Positions 35,253 to 44,200 of a DNA stretch of 64,000 bases are shown here, piece by piece (within the stretch, counting starts at the first letter, position 1; every line of letters starts with the position of its first letter). The position numbers and the translations under genes were made by a program. Below the pieces are notes generated by a model. The model searched no databases, was not told the DNA's origin, and saw only the letters and a list, made by a program, of their open reading frames with translations. Where the stretch lies: contig NZ_JAKIKQ010000006.1 in assembly GCF_023284045.1 (NCBI RefSeq), positions 1 through 64,000 of the forward strand, written 5' to 3'. This DNA comes from Shewanella kaireitica (GTDB taxonomy: Bacteria > Pseudomonadota > Gammaproteobacteria > Enterobacterales > Shewanellaceae).

Positions 35253-35254
35253 AC

Positions 35255-36421
35255 TTAGAAGACTTCGTTCACATTAAGATAGAAATTAGTTTCGTTTTCG
35301 CCAACACCAATATCAAGGCGTAAATTGATGTTATCTTTTAGCTTAAAGCGGAAACCGGTGCCATAACTGGTCAGCAACTCCTCATTAAGATCGCTGACTT
35401 TATCAGCAACACTGCCCACTCCGCCCCAAAAAACCATACCGTAGCGCTGGAAGATAGGTAAACGATACTCAACTTGCCCCATCATCATCTGCTTGTCACG
35501 GTAACGGCCTTTAATATAGCCGCGCATGGCACTTGAACCACCTAAGTCGGGCAACATATTCCAAGGGACATCACCATCGGTAAATTGTCCCTGCACTTGC
35601 CAAGCTATCAGCCCTGGAGCCGAGCTTAGCAAGGATGTAGAACTTAAATCGATGTAGTTAGCAAGCTCTAAGTTATAGGTTGAAAACGTCGAGTACTCAC
35701 TGTTTTGGTAAAGGCCAGCGTCTATCTGGAATAACCAGCCTTTTGTGGCATTTAAGCGATAATCTCGCGAATCATAAATACTGCTTACCACCACACCAGA
35801 GCTAAAATTACTCGGCAATGTAGCGTCGACGTCGACAGGAACGCCGGTTTCAACTAACTCTAATTTATCTGCACTGGCGTAGGTAAAATCCGCGCCAATC
35901 CCCAGAAAATAGTTATCGGCAACTTCGTTCAACCATGTGGGTTTAAAGCTATAGACCTGCTCTTCAAATTCATGGTGGTTAGCGTCAATATTACCGTCTT
36001 CGATACCTTGGCCGTAATAGACAGATGCTTCATTATGCAACTCAAGTCCTAATAACAAACGTTGCTTACCAGCGTTGAAAAAAGTCATATTTTCAACTTC
36101 AACACCGTAAGAGTTGTTCATCGATACAAAGGAGTTAAGCACCAATGACGACGGCTGCTCTTCAGCTTTAGCCCCCTCTGTTTTATATAAGCCTACCATT
36201 AACAATCCCACACCAAACTTTTTCTCAGGCGTGTAATAAGCAGTCGGCAAGTAGCTCATATCGATAGGCTTGCTGTCATCAAACTCACCGTCAGCACCAA
36301 AAACAGAGAGAATGTCGTCAACCCAAGTCGGCTCCATATCTTTAGGGGTTTCAAATAGTGGTTCAACTGCAACTGCGACATTAGAAAAAGCAAACAGGGT
36401 CAGCAATAAAATCCGTTTCAT
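35255..36421 (-). CDS. D15/BamA-type outer-membrane barrel without POTRA
   Basis: About 388 residues with a signal peptide (LLLTLFAFSNVAVA). The rest is beta-barrel sequence of the bacterial surface antigen D15 family: the conserved DSRDYRLNATKGWLFQ-like strand (SIYDSRDYRLNATKG) and the L6-type motif GSSAMRGYIKGRYRDK. It ends with an amphipathic strand closing in phenylalanine (NEVF), as outer-membrane proteins do. No POTRA domains are present, unlike BamA and TamA. A paralogue lies at 44201. ATG at 36421 is the start of the signal peptide. Confidence 0.82.
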   Translation of the reverse strand: MKRILLLTLFAFSNVAVAVEPLFETPKDMEPTWVDDILSVFGADGEFDDSKPIDMSYLPTAYYTPEKKFGVGLLMVGLYKTEGAKAEEQPSSLVLNSFVSMNNSYGVEVENMTFFNAGKQRLLLGLELHNEASVYYGQGIEDGNIDANHHEFEEQVYSFKPTWLNEVADNYFLGIGADFTYASADKLELVETGVPVDVDATLPSNFSSGVVVSSIYDSRDYRLNATKGWLFQIDAGLYQNSEYSTFSTYNLELANYIDLSSTSLLSSAPGLIAWQVQGQFTDGDVPWNMLPDLGGSSAMRGYIKGRYRDKQMMMGQVEYRLPIFQRYGMVFWGGVGSVADKVSDLNEELLTSYGTGFRFKLKDNINLRLDIGVGENETNFYLNVNEVF

Positions 36422-36627
36422 AAGTACTCGAATCGATAAAGGAAATAGTAGGATTGTAGCGACGTATTTTGCATTAGAAATCTCAAACAAAGCCGCCAAA
36501 CAGATCAAGAATAAACTTGCGAGCGCATTCTACCATTACGACAGTTTTCAACAATTACTTTTTCAATTTAGCTCCAGACGTTATGGCTAATGCCAATATT
36601 GAGCGGTTTAACCTTGGAGGTATAACC

Positions 36628-36735
36628 ATGACTATAATAACTTTACGGCGGTCATTTCTCATGAGTAAAGCGCTGGTACCATGTATTGCGATATTCTTAC
36701 TGGTGCAGCCTAAATTCTGTGAAGCTTATGCATAA
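36628..36735 (+). CDS. Possible 35-residue hydrophobic peptide
   Basis: A short frame with a strong ribosome site (TTGGAGG, about seven bases before the ATG) and a signal-peptide-like product (ALVPCIAIFLLVQPKF). It lies between the barrel gene and a LysR gene. Too short to classify; it may be a small membrane peptide or chance. Confidence 0.3.
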   Translation: MTIITLRRSFLMSKALVPCIAIFLLVQPKFCEAYA

Positions 36736-36796
36736 ACCACTGTTAATTGCAGCTGAAATAACGCATCTTGATATAAAACAGGGATAGGACAGTCTT

Positions 36797-37675
36797 ATGA
36801 AAATCCAATTGGATGATTACTATGTTTTTTGTCAGGTGGCGAAATATGGCAGCATGAAGCAAGCCAGCGAGAAAACACGCCTGCCGCTATCAACGGTCAG
36901 CAGACGAATTGTGTCATTAGAAGAGAGCCTAGGCTTACAACTCTTTATACGTAATAAAAATAAGCTGTCACTCTCCAATGAAGGGGTAAAGTATTATCAA
37001 AAGCTAAGCGGTATCGTTGAGCAGTTGGCTAATACCATCGATGAGCTCAACGACAACTCAGGTTTGCTGAGTGGCCATATAGTGATATCGACCACTAAGC
37101 TCTTTTACACTCAATTCATTCACCCTGCCATTCTCAACCTGCTAAAGGATAATCCGAAATTAAGTATAGAGTTAAAGCATTCGATCAATTCCACTACATT
37201 GACGGATGATGTCGATATTGCCGTGGTAAATGGTGAACTTCCTGAAAGCAATTTGATCGCCAGAAAATTAATTGAACTCGAATTAGCATTTATGGCGCAT
37301 GAGGATTTTGCATTGCGGCATAAAGATGAAATTGCTAATGGCGAGTTTAATGCGCTGCCCTATGTTTCGACTCTGTCTCATCCTTCACTGCCTATTACCA
37401 ATAAAAACACTGATGAAGTAATAAAGATCCAACCAAGTCAAAAATTCAGTGTGATAGATGCAGAGATGTTACTCAGTGCCGTCAACGATGGTCTTGGATA
37501 CGCTATCGTCCCACTCTATGCATTGCAGCCAAACAACGAACAGTTCAAGCTAGTACAAATATTTGAAGACTATGAATTGGCACCAGTGCCTTTTTCTCTT
37601 TTATACCGCAGTCGTAACTTACAGTCCGCCGCTCAGCGAGCTGTCGTTGATGCCATCGTCAACGCTTTTAAATAG
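36797..37675 (+). CDS. LysR-family regulator upstream of the decarboxylase
   Basis: A 292-residue LysR regulator. HTH: GSMKQASEKTRLPLSTVSRR then IVSLEESLGLQLFIRNKNKL. The remaining part is the substrate-binding-like effector domain. It lies upstream of the TPP-dependent decarboxylase gene in the same direction, with 138 bases between, and is its most likely regulator. Of the CrgA-like branch by look. Confidence 0.9.
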   Translation: MKIQLDDYYVFCQVAKYGSMKQASEKTRLPLSTVSRRIVSLEESLGLQLFIRNKNKLSLSNEGVKYYQKLSGIVEQLANTIDELNDNSGLLSGHIVISTTKLFYTQFIHPAILNLLKDNPKLSIELKHSINSTTLTDDVDIAVVNGELPESNLIARKLIELELAFMAHEDFALRHKDEIANGEFNALPYVSTLSHPSLPITNKNTDEVIKIQPSQKFSVIDAEMLLSAVNDGLGYAIVPLYALQPNNEQFKLVQIFEDYELAPVPFSLLYRSRNLQSAAQRAVVDAIVNAFK

Positions 37676-37813
37676 CCCCCTTCAGTAAAAAATGCCAATC
37701 TCATTTTTGGGATTGGCAAGCTCAAAATACGCTATATAGAAGATTTCAGGCTTTGCTTAATATTACCTCACACAAACAACGAACCAATTTCAGTTCACTT
37801 ATGAGGTAACACC

Positions 37814-39499
37814 ATGCAACAGATTACACTAGCAACTTACATCCTTACTCGTCTTAAAGAGCTAAACACTAACCATGTTTTCGGTATCCCTGGCGACTAC
37901 GTACTGCCATTCTTCGATGAGATTTTAGATGGCAACCACGGCGTGAAACACATCATGCCAAGAAATGAGCTTAACGGCACTTATGCCGCTGACGGTTACT
38001 CAAAAATGAACGGTTTTGGCGCCATGGTAGTTACATTCGGTGTAGGTTCTTTAAGTTGCACTAATGCTATTGCCGGTGCGTATGCTGATGACACTCCTAT
38101 TATGGTAATCGCAGGTACCGCAACGGTTGAGGTGCTAACGACACCTACAGAGCGCCGCTACCACCATGTTATAGAGAACAACTTCGATACCAATATCGAG
38201 ATGTTTAAGCATATTACCTGCGCCAGTCAACGCCTGGTCGATTTAAGCACTGCTACTTTCGACGTTGACCAAATGCTACGTAAAGCAATGCAGTCTAAGA
38301 AGCCTGTTTACTTAGAAGTACCTTATGACCTGCAAACAGCAATGGTTGATGCACCAACTCGGCCGCTAGACCTGATGCTTGAACAGTCTTCATCTAGCAA
38401 TCTAAATGCGGCTCTAGAAGCTAGTGTGACACTGCTTGAGAAGTCAAAAACCCGCAGTGTGTTAACTGGTCACCTACTGCAACGCGAAAATATGATCCCC
38501 CAAGGTGTGCAGTTGGTTGATCAACTCAATGCGGCGGTTGCTACCACCTTCAGTTGTAAAATGGGCGACTTTGAAGCGCATCCAAATAACATCGGAATAT
38601 ATATGGGTGAGGTCAGCGAAGATTACACCAAAGAGATGATGGATGGCGCCGATGTAGCGATCGCACTTGGAGTGACCTTCAATGAGTTTGATACCGGTGT
38701 TTTCACAACTCGACTGGGCCAGCAACAAGATGTCATTTGGATCCGTAAAGATTATGTTGAGATCAATGGTGAACGTTATGACATGGTATATCTGCGTGAT
38801 TTTGTGCCTGCGCTTTTAGGTGCTATCAGACATATCGATGCGGGCGGGCTGCAACAACAAGCACGTCGTAAGTTCGCCTTTGAACAAAAAGACAGATTTA
38901 CTCCCACAGATAATAATCTGACCATTGACCGATTATTTGTGCAATTCTCTAACTACTTAGAAGCTGGCGACATGCTGTATGGCGATACTGGTGGCTTTAT
39001 TAATGCGTCTCAAGCTGAATTTCCAGCAGATGTCGTCATGCATGGCTGTGGTAACTGGGGCTCACTCGGTGCAGGCTTTGGTATGTTTGTTGGTGCAAAT
39101 TTTGCCAACGAACAGCACAACCGCCGCTCAGTAAGCATTCAAGGCGAAGGTGCCTTCACCATGAGCGCCCAAGATTTAGCGACCTTGATTGAGCACAAGA
39201 AAGACTTAGCATTATTCATCTTAGATAACTCCGGTTACGGTGCTGAGCGAGCGATTCACCCAGGTAAAGAGCGCTCATATAATGACATTGCGGTGTGGAA
39301 ATATGAAAAGCTAGGTGAAGCACTTGGCGGAACAGAAGGTGTTGACGTACATAGCTATGTGGTAAATACCGAAAAAGAGATGGATGCTATTTTCAACGCA
39401 CTGAAAGAGCCAAAAGGCGTCAACATAGTGCGAGTGATGTTAGATCCCAATGACTCAGCCACTTTCAACCTACGTTTTAGCCAACTCTTACAGCACTAA
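37814..39499 (+). CDS. TPP-dependent alpha-keto acid decarboxylase (PDC/IPDC-like)
   Basis: Cytoplasmic thiamine-diphosphate enzyme of 561 residues, the size of pyruvate and indolepyruvate decarboxylases. The cofactor-activating glutamate is E52 in RNELNG, the paired histidines typical of non-oxidative decarboxylases are in RRYHHVIENN (about 116-117), and the cofactor site is GEGAFTMSAQDLATLIEHKK-like (GEGAF to DNSGYGAE, about 443-473). No FAD-type or oxidase features were recognised. It would turn a 2-keto acid into an aldehyde and CO2. Whether pyruvate, indolepyruvate or a branched keto acid is the substrate cannot be told. A 15-base-stem terminator follows. Confidence 0.85.
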   Translation: MQQITLATYILTRLKELNTNHVFGIPGDYVLPFFDEILDGNHGVKHIMPRNELNGTYAADGYSKMNGFGAMVVTFGVGSLSCTNAIAGAYADDTPIMVIAGTATVEVLTTPTERRYHHVIENNFDTNIEMFKHITCASQRLVDLSTATFDVDQMLRKAMQSKKPVYLEVPYDLQTAMVDAPTRPLDLMLEQSSSSNLNAALEASVTLLEKSKTRSVLTGHLLQRENMIPQGVQLVDQLNAAVATTFSCKMGDFEAHPNNIGIYMGEVSEDYTKEMMDGADVAIALGVTFNEFDTGVFTTRLGQQQDVIWIRKDYVEINGERYDMVYLRDFVPALLGAIRHIDAGGLQQQARRKFAFEQKDRFTPTDNNLTIDRLFVQFSNYLEAGDMLYGDTGGFINASQAEFPADVVMHGCGNWGSLGAGFGMFVGANFANEQHNRRSVSIQGEGAFTMSAQDLATLIEHKKDLALFILDNSGYGAERAIHPGKERSYNDIAVWKYEKLGEALGGTEGVDVHSYVVNTEKEMDAIFNALKEPKGVNIVRVMLDPNDSATFNLRFSQLLQH

Positions 39500-39587
39500 A
39501 ACCTAATGTTCGACTCGCCCCGGCTATAGCGAATCTTGACTGCAGCTTATGGGTTATTAGTCATATTCACATAGCCCAAGCCCTCGA

Positions 39588-39626
39588 ATAAACAGCCTTG
39601 ATGACTAAACTATCAAGGCTGTTTAT
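39588..39626 (+). terminator. Terminator of the decarboxylase gene
   Basis: ATAAACAGCCTTGAT and its exact reverse complement form a 15-base stem with a nine-base loop, followed by ATATTT. Confidence 0.8.
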
Positions 39627-39692
39627 ATATTTACCTAGTTAGACTTGCGAAAAGCCATGATAAAAGCTCACTTTACCAAAGAGCTGATAGTC

Positions 39693-40763
39693 TTAGATTG
39701 ACCACAAATTTAAGTAAATGGCAGCTCCTGCAATAACCAATGCAATACTTGGCAAAACATTACGGGCTAATCTTGCCTGAGTACTCGACTGCTGCAATTG
39801 AAAATCTTGCTGTTGTTGCTTAGCGTAATCCACAGCTTGATGGGCCTGCTCAAGCTGACTGGTAAGCTCGGTTAACATACGAGCATTAGCCGCTATATCC
39901 TGAGTATGTTTGTCCAGCTCACCTCGTAAGCTTGCTATCAACTCGGCTTGACTCTTGATTTGTAAATCAGCTTGTTGCTGTATTTTCAATAGCGCAGCGC
40001 TTTGCTTACTCAGTCTTGTAATCTCACTATCTTGAGATTGGTCCTTTTCCGTTTTAATTTCACTCTCTTGTTGCAGGGCTTGCGCCAATTTAGACAGCTG
40101 ATTGATATCTTCATCTTGAGCGAGATCTTTTTTACGCTTGCTTTCACTTTTTTGCTGCAGTTCATTAATCAGCTGTTGGCGCGTATCAGCGCCTTGAATA
40201 ATCTGCTCCGAAGTTTTATTTAGCCGCTCAATTTTGGCACTTTGCTCTGAATCAAGAATATCTTTTACTTCTACAAAGTCATCCAGCTCAGTGAGCTTAC
40301 GTTGATGACTTTCAATCTGTTCCGACTGCGCTAACTGATAGCTAACTTGCTGCTCTAGCTTAGTCACAATCGCCAGTGCCGCATCTTTTTGATTACTGTC
40401 TAAGGTACGATCATCTTTGGCTAAATGAGCAATTTTCTCGACTAGCGCTTGATGGAAGTCTTTTAAGAAGCCATTTTTAATGTTCTGCACTTTTAGCACT
40501 ATGCTCAAAATGCTCTGAGTCACCTCTAAGCTGGCGCCGAGGTTTTCAATCATACCTGCAAGCTCTTTGGTATTACGGCCTGAAATACCACCAAATGCGT
40601 TGCCCCAAAAGCCCTTTTCACTGATATCACTGGCAAGTTGCTGCACATTTTGGCTACTTTTCAGTGCCTCAGTGAGCTTGGCTAGGTTACTTTCAAAGTC
40701 TTGAAAGAAAACTTGATATTCTTGCCGTTCAATTAATTCTTGCTTTTTTGTTGCCAGTTCCAC
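39693..40763 (-). CDS. Coiled-coil protein with C-terminal membrane anchor
   Basis: Family not recognised. The 356-residue product is almost wholly alpha-helical: an N-terminal domain (about 1-130) with a small glycine-rich part (GFWGNAFGGISGRN), then some 200 residues of Gln/Lys/Glu-rich coiled coil with a repeated block (DLAQDEDINQLSKLAQALQ and DQSQDSEITRLSKQSAAL), and a single hydrophobic helix at the very end (VLPSIALVIAGAAIYLNLW). This is tail-anchor topology with the body in the cytoplasm. It starts with GTG sharing one base with the TAG of the GIY-YIG gene, so translation is coupled. Confidence 0.75.
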   Translation of the reverse strand: MELATKKQELIERQEYQVFFQDFESNLAKLTEALKSSQNVQQLASDISEKGFWGNAFGGISGRNTKELAGMIENLGASLEVTQSILSIVLKVQNIKNGFLKDFHQALVEKIAHLAKDDRTLDSNQKDAALAIVTKLEQQVSYQLAQSEQIESHQRKLTELDDFVEVKDILDSEQSAKIERLNKTSEQIIQGADTRQQLINELQQKSESKRKKDLAQDEDINQLSKLAQALQQESEIKTEKDQSQDSEITRLSKQSAALLKIQQQADLQIKSQAELIASLRGELDKHTQDIAANARMLTELTSQLEQAHQAVDYAKQQQQDFQLQQSSTQARLARNVLPSIALVIAGAAIYLNLWSI

Positions 40764-42247
40764 TATTTTGCTCCCAATGAAATGCTGTTTAATCTGTCTT
40801 CTATGCTGAATGCTTCGATAGCTTGATGCTGTTCTAGTTGGCAGGTTTTGGCCTTTAAGTCGACCACTAAGTCTTTTGATGAACGCATATAATCTTCGAG
40901 ACCATTCACCAAAATAAGATCTTTCTCCGCATTAACGATTAACTGCGCACAGGCGCTTTTTTGCTGCTCATAGGATTGGTTCAACATGGGGTTAAAGTTA
41001 ACAATTTTCTCCACAATCGTAGGAATAAAGCCCGATAAATAATGACTTGAAACACCAAAACCAATCGCAGCAATCGTGGCAGCAATATAAGGTGAGTACG
41101 GTGCAATTGGAGGAAACAAAGCCGTTAACTTCGCTTCTATAATAGGGTCAAGTGCATCCCATATAACCAAACAACCACTGGTAATGATAATTTCTGATAT
41201 TTTGTGCACTAGCTCCGCCTTTGAAAGGCTCTTAGAGCCCTTATAAAGTTGCCATGCGGCGTAGCCTAGATCATAAATATTGCGAGCTAATTGGTAGATT
41301 TTGCGAAACGCGCTAGCAAAGGCATTGACGATGAACTCGAATAAGCCTTTCAGTATTGAGCCGGGATTCTTGACCATATTAGCCAGCACACCCCAAACTT
41401 TTTTGAATAAGCGCTTAACGCGGTCTTTCAACTTGGTTTTACCGCCTGAGACTATATCAACCAACTCATCTTTAAGCGCTTTAATACATGCAGTGATAAG
41501 GGTTTCTAATACGTTCCAGCCTACGTTAGCAGCCGCTTCTTTAGCCGCACCTTTTACCAAGGCGGCGGTACTACCTGAAGCGTCTTTCATTTTTTTAGCT
41601 TCGATATTGGATCGTGAACCTTGCTCATTTAATAGCTCTTCACGGGCATTAATTTCCGGTGTTGCATCTTTAATAAGATGCGCCTCAATGGCGGCGGCAG
41701 TTTCTTTAGAATCGCAAGAGATGAATTTTACAGTACAGCCTTCTGTAAACTGTTCTGTTAGCTTATATTGCTCACCATTTTTGAGCTTTTGGCGGTTTTC
41801 ATTTAAATGACCAGCATGCCAACGGCTGCGAATATTAGTGCTGTCTCCCACATAAACTGCAGTATCCTGTTTATCAAATACCACATAAACTCCCGGAGTG
41901 TTAGGCACTTGGTGTAAGCCTTCAGCAACACCATCACTGACGCTGAACTCGCCATCAAACTGCATATTAGATAATGAGGAAATCCCATGAGAAAGACTTT
42001 TAGAGATCATCTCCTTCCAAGCTTCGCCTCTATTAGCGACCTCCATAACATCTGCAGCAGAGGTCGCCGCTAAACTATCGGACACAGTGGTTTTTAAGCT
42101 GCTTTTGTTGCTATTGGGTTGGGAATTATTTTTATTTCTCACGCCACCAACCAATTTGCGGGTCACGTTATCGATAGCTTTATCAACAATGGCATTAGAG
42201 AGAGGAGACAGACTGTGTACTGCTGCAGAACTATCAAAAGTATTCAT
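40763..42247 (-). CDS. GIY-YIG nuclease-domain protein with helical and hydrophobic C-terminal half
   Basis: About 494 residues. Residues 1-105 are low-complexity. A GIY-YIG nuclease domain covers about 112-205: GVYVVFDK (119-126), VYVGDSTNIRSRWHAGH (131-147) with the Arg and His of the family, and the glutamate in IEAHLIKDATPEIN. The catalytic residues all seem present. The remaining half is helical and contains two hydrophobic stretches (IIITSGCLVIWDAL; YIAATIAAIGFGVSSHYL), so it may attach to a membrane. AAGGA precedes the ATG. The nuclease domain is clear; the full architecture was not recognised. It overlaps its coiled-coil partner by one base. Confidence 0.75.
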   Translation of the reverse strand: MNTFDSSAAVHSLSPLSNAIVDKAIDNVTRKLVGGVRNKNNSQPNSNKSSLKTTVSDSLAATSAADVMEVANRGEAWKEMISKSLSHGISSLSNMQFDGEFSVSDGVAEGLHQVPNTPGVYVVFDKQDTAVYVGDSTNIRSRWHAGHLNENRQKLKNGEQYKLTEQFTEGCTVKFISCDSKETAAAIEAHLIKDATPEINAREELLNEQGSRSNIEAKKMKDASGSTAALVKGAAKEAAANVGWNVLETLITACIKALKDELVDIVSGGKTKLKDRVKRLFKKVWGVLANMVKNPGSILKGLFEFIVNAFASAFRKIYQLARNIYDLGYAAWQLYKGSKSLSKAELVHKISEIIITSGCLVIWDALDPIIEAKLTALFPPIAPYSPYIAATIAAIGFGVSSHYLSGFIPTIVEKIVNFNPMLNQSYEQQKSACAQLIVNAEKDLILVNGLEDYMRSSKDLVVDLKAKTCQLEQHQAIEAFSIEDRLNSISLGAK

Positions 42248-42620
42248 TAACACATCCTTGTTATATCGACGAGCAGGCTCAGCCCAAAAAGGTACTCATC
42301 AACATATTGTTTAAATTGACTAAAGTTCAAAGCTAGCATAGTGCCGAAAATAAATTTCAAGCATATATCTCAATATTAACGATTCAACTACACATCGCAC
42401 TCAAGTGAGCAAACTCTAAGCAAATGCTAAGTGATTTGAAACATCAGCTTTAATATGGAGAGACTAAGCCATTGTATCTTGATGGGTTGTTAGGTGTATT
42501 AACAAGAAAAAATGGTAAGAGAACGCGGCAATGCAGGCTGTTGTGAATAGAGTGAGCAGGCATTAAACAGAATGAACATGCAAAAGGGCTATTTATTTAC
42601 CAAATAAATAACCCAAGCTG
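42248..42620. other. Intergenic upstream of the GIY-YIG unit
   Basis: About 370 bases, moderately AT-rich, presumably with the promoter of the GIY-YIG/coiled-coil unit. A terminator hairpin at 42586 ends the preceding gene. Nothing else seen. Confidence 0.5.
42586..42614 (-). terminator. Terminator of the 42621 gene
   Basis: GGGCTATTTATTT / AAATAAATAACCC stem with a short loop and CCCTTTTG on the minus strand. Confidence 0.65.
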
Positions 42621-42998
42621 TTAACCACCAAAGGTAATCTCTATTTGGTGCTCATCTTTACTGACAGGTGCAACATTAAAGAATGTACCGAGCGGGCACT
42701 CATCAGCATGGATGGGCGCGGGTGATAAAAAGCCTTTCTGCTGGCCTTTACTGGTTGTCCATACTCGGCAAGCTCGTTCGCCATCTTTGGTCATAAAAAC
42801 ATATTCAGTGGTGCCCTGCTTATCTAGCGTCGGACCTTTACTATCACAGTTATGCCAGTCCTCATTTAGCGCATTCGCCACGTTATAACAGATAGATTTA
42901 GCCTCATACTCTATCGTGGTTTCAACAGAGGTTGCCGCGTTAGCAGCAAAGGAAGTTACACTTAACAGCGGTAATATCACCAGTGTCTGTTTCAACAT
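42621..42998 (-). CDS. Small exported protein, unknown
   Basis: A 125-residue protein with a signal peptide (VILPLLSVTSFAANA). The mature part has four cysteines (ICYN, NCDSKG, ACRVW, DECPLG), probably two disulphides, and no membrane segment. No family recognised. It lies downstream of the two outer-membrane protein genes on the same strand, separated by about 140 bases, and may belong with them. Confidence 0.7.
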   Translation of the reverse strand: MLKQTLVILPLLSVTSFAANAATSVETTIEYEAKSICYNVANALNEDWHNCDSKGPTLDKQGTTEYVFMTKDGERACRVWTTSKGQQKGFLSPAPIHADECPLGTFFNVAPVSKDEHQIEITFGG

Positions 42999-43137
42999 TT
43001 TAAAACCTAATTAATGAGTGTCGAAACTATGGACACAAAGCCATTAAGTAAGTTCATTAGCCTTGCTAGTAATCGCTACTGACGCACTAAATCAGCCCAA
43101 TTATTTAATAGTAGAAGCTCAAATTTCCGCCAAAAAG

Positions 43138-44187
43138 TTAAAACTTGTAGGTATACATAGCGATATAATTCTGCCTACCGTCACCGATATTAGCTTCTAA
43201 ATCAAACGAGTGATGTTTAGTTAAACTCCAGTCAAAACCAATTAATCCGGCATAGTGAGCGACATTCTGTTGTGTAATGGTATAGCTTAGCCCTTCTAAA
43301 GTTGGTCCATCTTTGATCTCAGCATCCGACTGGCCAGTTGTTCCTTCGGTGTCCATATATGAAACACCGATATATGGGTTCACAAACCCCCAATTAGGGA
43401 CATTAAATGATGTGCCAATTCTTGCACTTACAAGCAATGTCTCTGATTCAGTTCGATCATCATCAGTTTTGGTCCAAGTATAACTGAACGGAACCAGCAC
43501 AAAAAAGTGATTAAATCCGTAAACAAAGTTGGTGGTAAAACCATAGTTCCAGCCAGAATAATCGGGAGATATTTCAGGCAACTCAATATTTTCAGGAACA
43601 TCATCACAAAATGCTGGCGTCACTCTGCCGCCACACACCTCTTCAATTTTCTTAAAAATTGCAGTCGGGATTTTAATATAAAGATCGGTTGAACCTTCAA
43701 ATCGGCCACCGTGGATGCCGACCTGCATGAAGGGGAATATCCAAGCTGCAGCGCGCAATTGTATGCTGGCAGTTTCAACATCTGGCTGGCCAAAATCAAT
43801 GCTATCTAAGTCAATAACCTCACCGATATCGACACCTTTGTAATTTAATTTTAAGTTAGATAGCGACAAGTCTTGTTTGGAATAGTTAGGAATAATAGAG
43901 ATTGAAAGCGGTAGAGGTAGGTCATAACCTTTTTCAATGACTTGCTGACCAAAGAATGGCAAGTAGCGTTCCCACTTTCGGTTGGGGTCGGTACTTTTAC
44001 TGGGAATAATATCTGAGCGAACCGTTTCATTACGCTTTTGTTGACGCTTATCTCTAGCAGTTTGTGTTTCCGGCACTTCAATTTCAGCCGTGGATTCGAC
44101 AGTTTCTGTTGTTTTCGGCACTGGTTCATCCGTTGCTAAAACAGAAAATGTAGCGCTGGAGATGAGTATGACCAACAATTTATACAT
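43138..44187 (-). CDS. Outer-membrane beta-barrel protein, unknown family
   Basis: A 349-residue protein with a signal peptide (LLVILISSATFSVLA), a Thr/Glu-rich linker with RDKRQQKRNE, then alternating beta strands ending in YIAMYTYKF, the C-terminal aromatic strand expected of outer-membrane barrels. Two cysteines (EVCGGRV and AFCDDV) lie in a probable surface loop. It begins 13 bases after the stop of the D15-type gene, so the two form an operon. Function unknown. Confidence 0.72.
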   Translation of the reverse strand: MYKLLVILISSATFSVLATDEPVPKTTETVESTAEIEVPETQTARDKRQQKRNETVRSDIIPSKSTDPNRKWERYLPFFGQQVIEKGYDLPLPLSISIIPNYSKQDLSLSNLKLNYKGVDIGEVIDLDSIDFGQPDVETASIQLRAAAWIFPFMQVGIHGGRFEGSTDLYIKIPTAIFKKIEEVCGGRVTPAFCDDVPENIELPEISPDYSGWNYGFTTNFVYGFNHFFVLVPFSYTWTKTDDDRTESETLLVSARIGTSFNVPNWGFVNPYIGVSYMDTEGTTGQSDAEIKDGPTLEGLSYTITQQNVAHYAGLIGFDWSLTKHHSFDLEANIGDGRQNYIAMYTYKF

Positions 44188-44200
44188 AGTGAATTCCCTT

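Noticed and set aside
37696..37718. GCCAATC / GATTGGC hairpin between LysR and decarboxylase genes
   Set aside because: Its T run lies on the minus strand where no gene ends, so it is not a terminator for the LysR gene; role unclear.
41301..41810. 169-codon plus-strand frame inside the GIY-YIG gene
   Set aside because: It runs opposite to a gene with clear domain motifs; a shadow frame.
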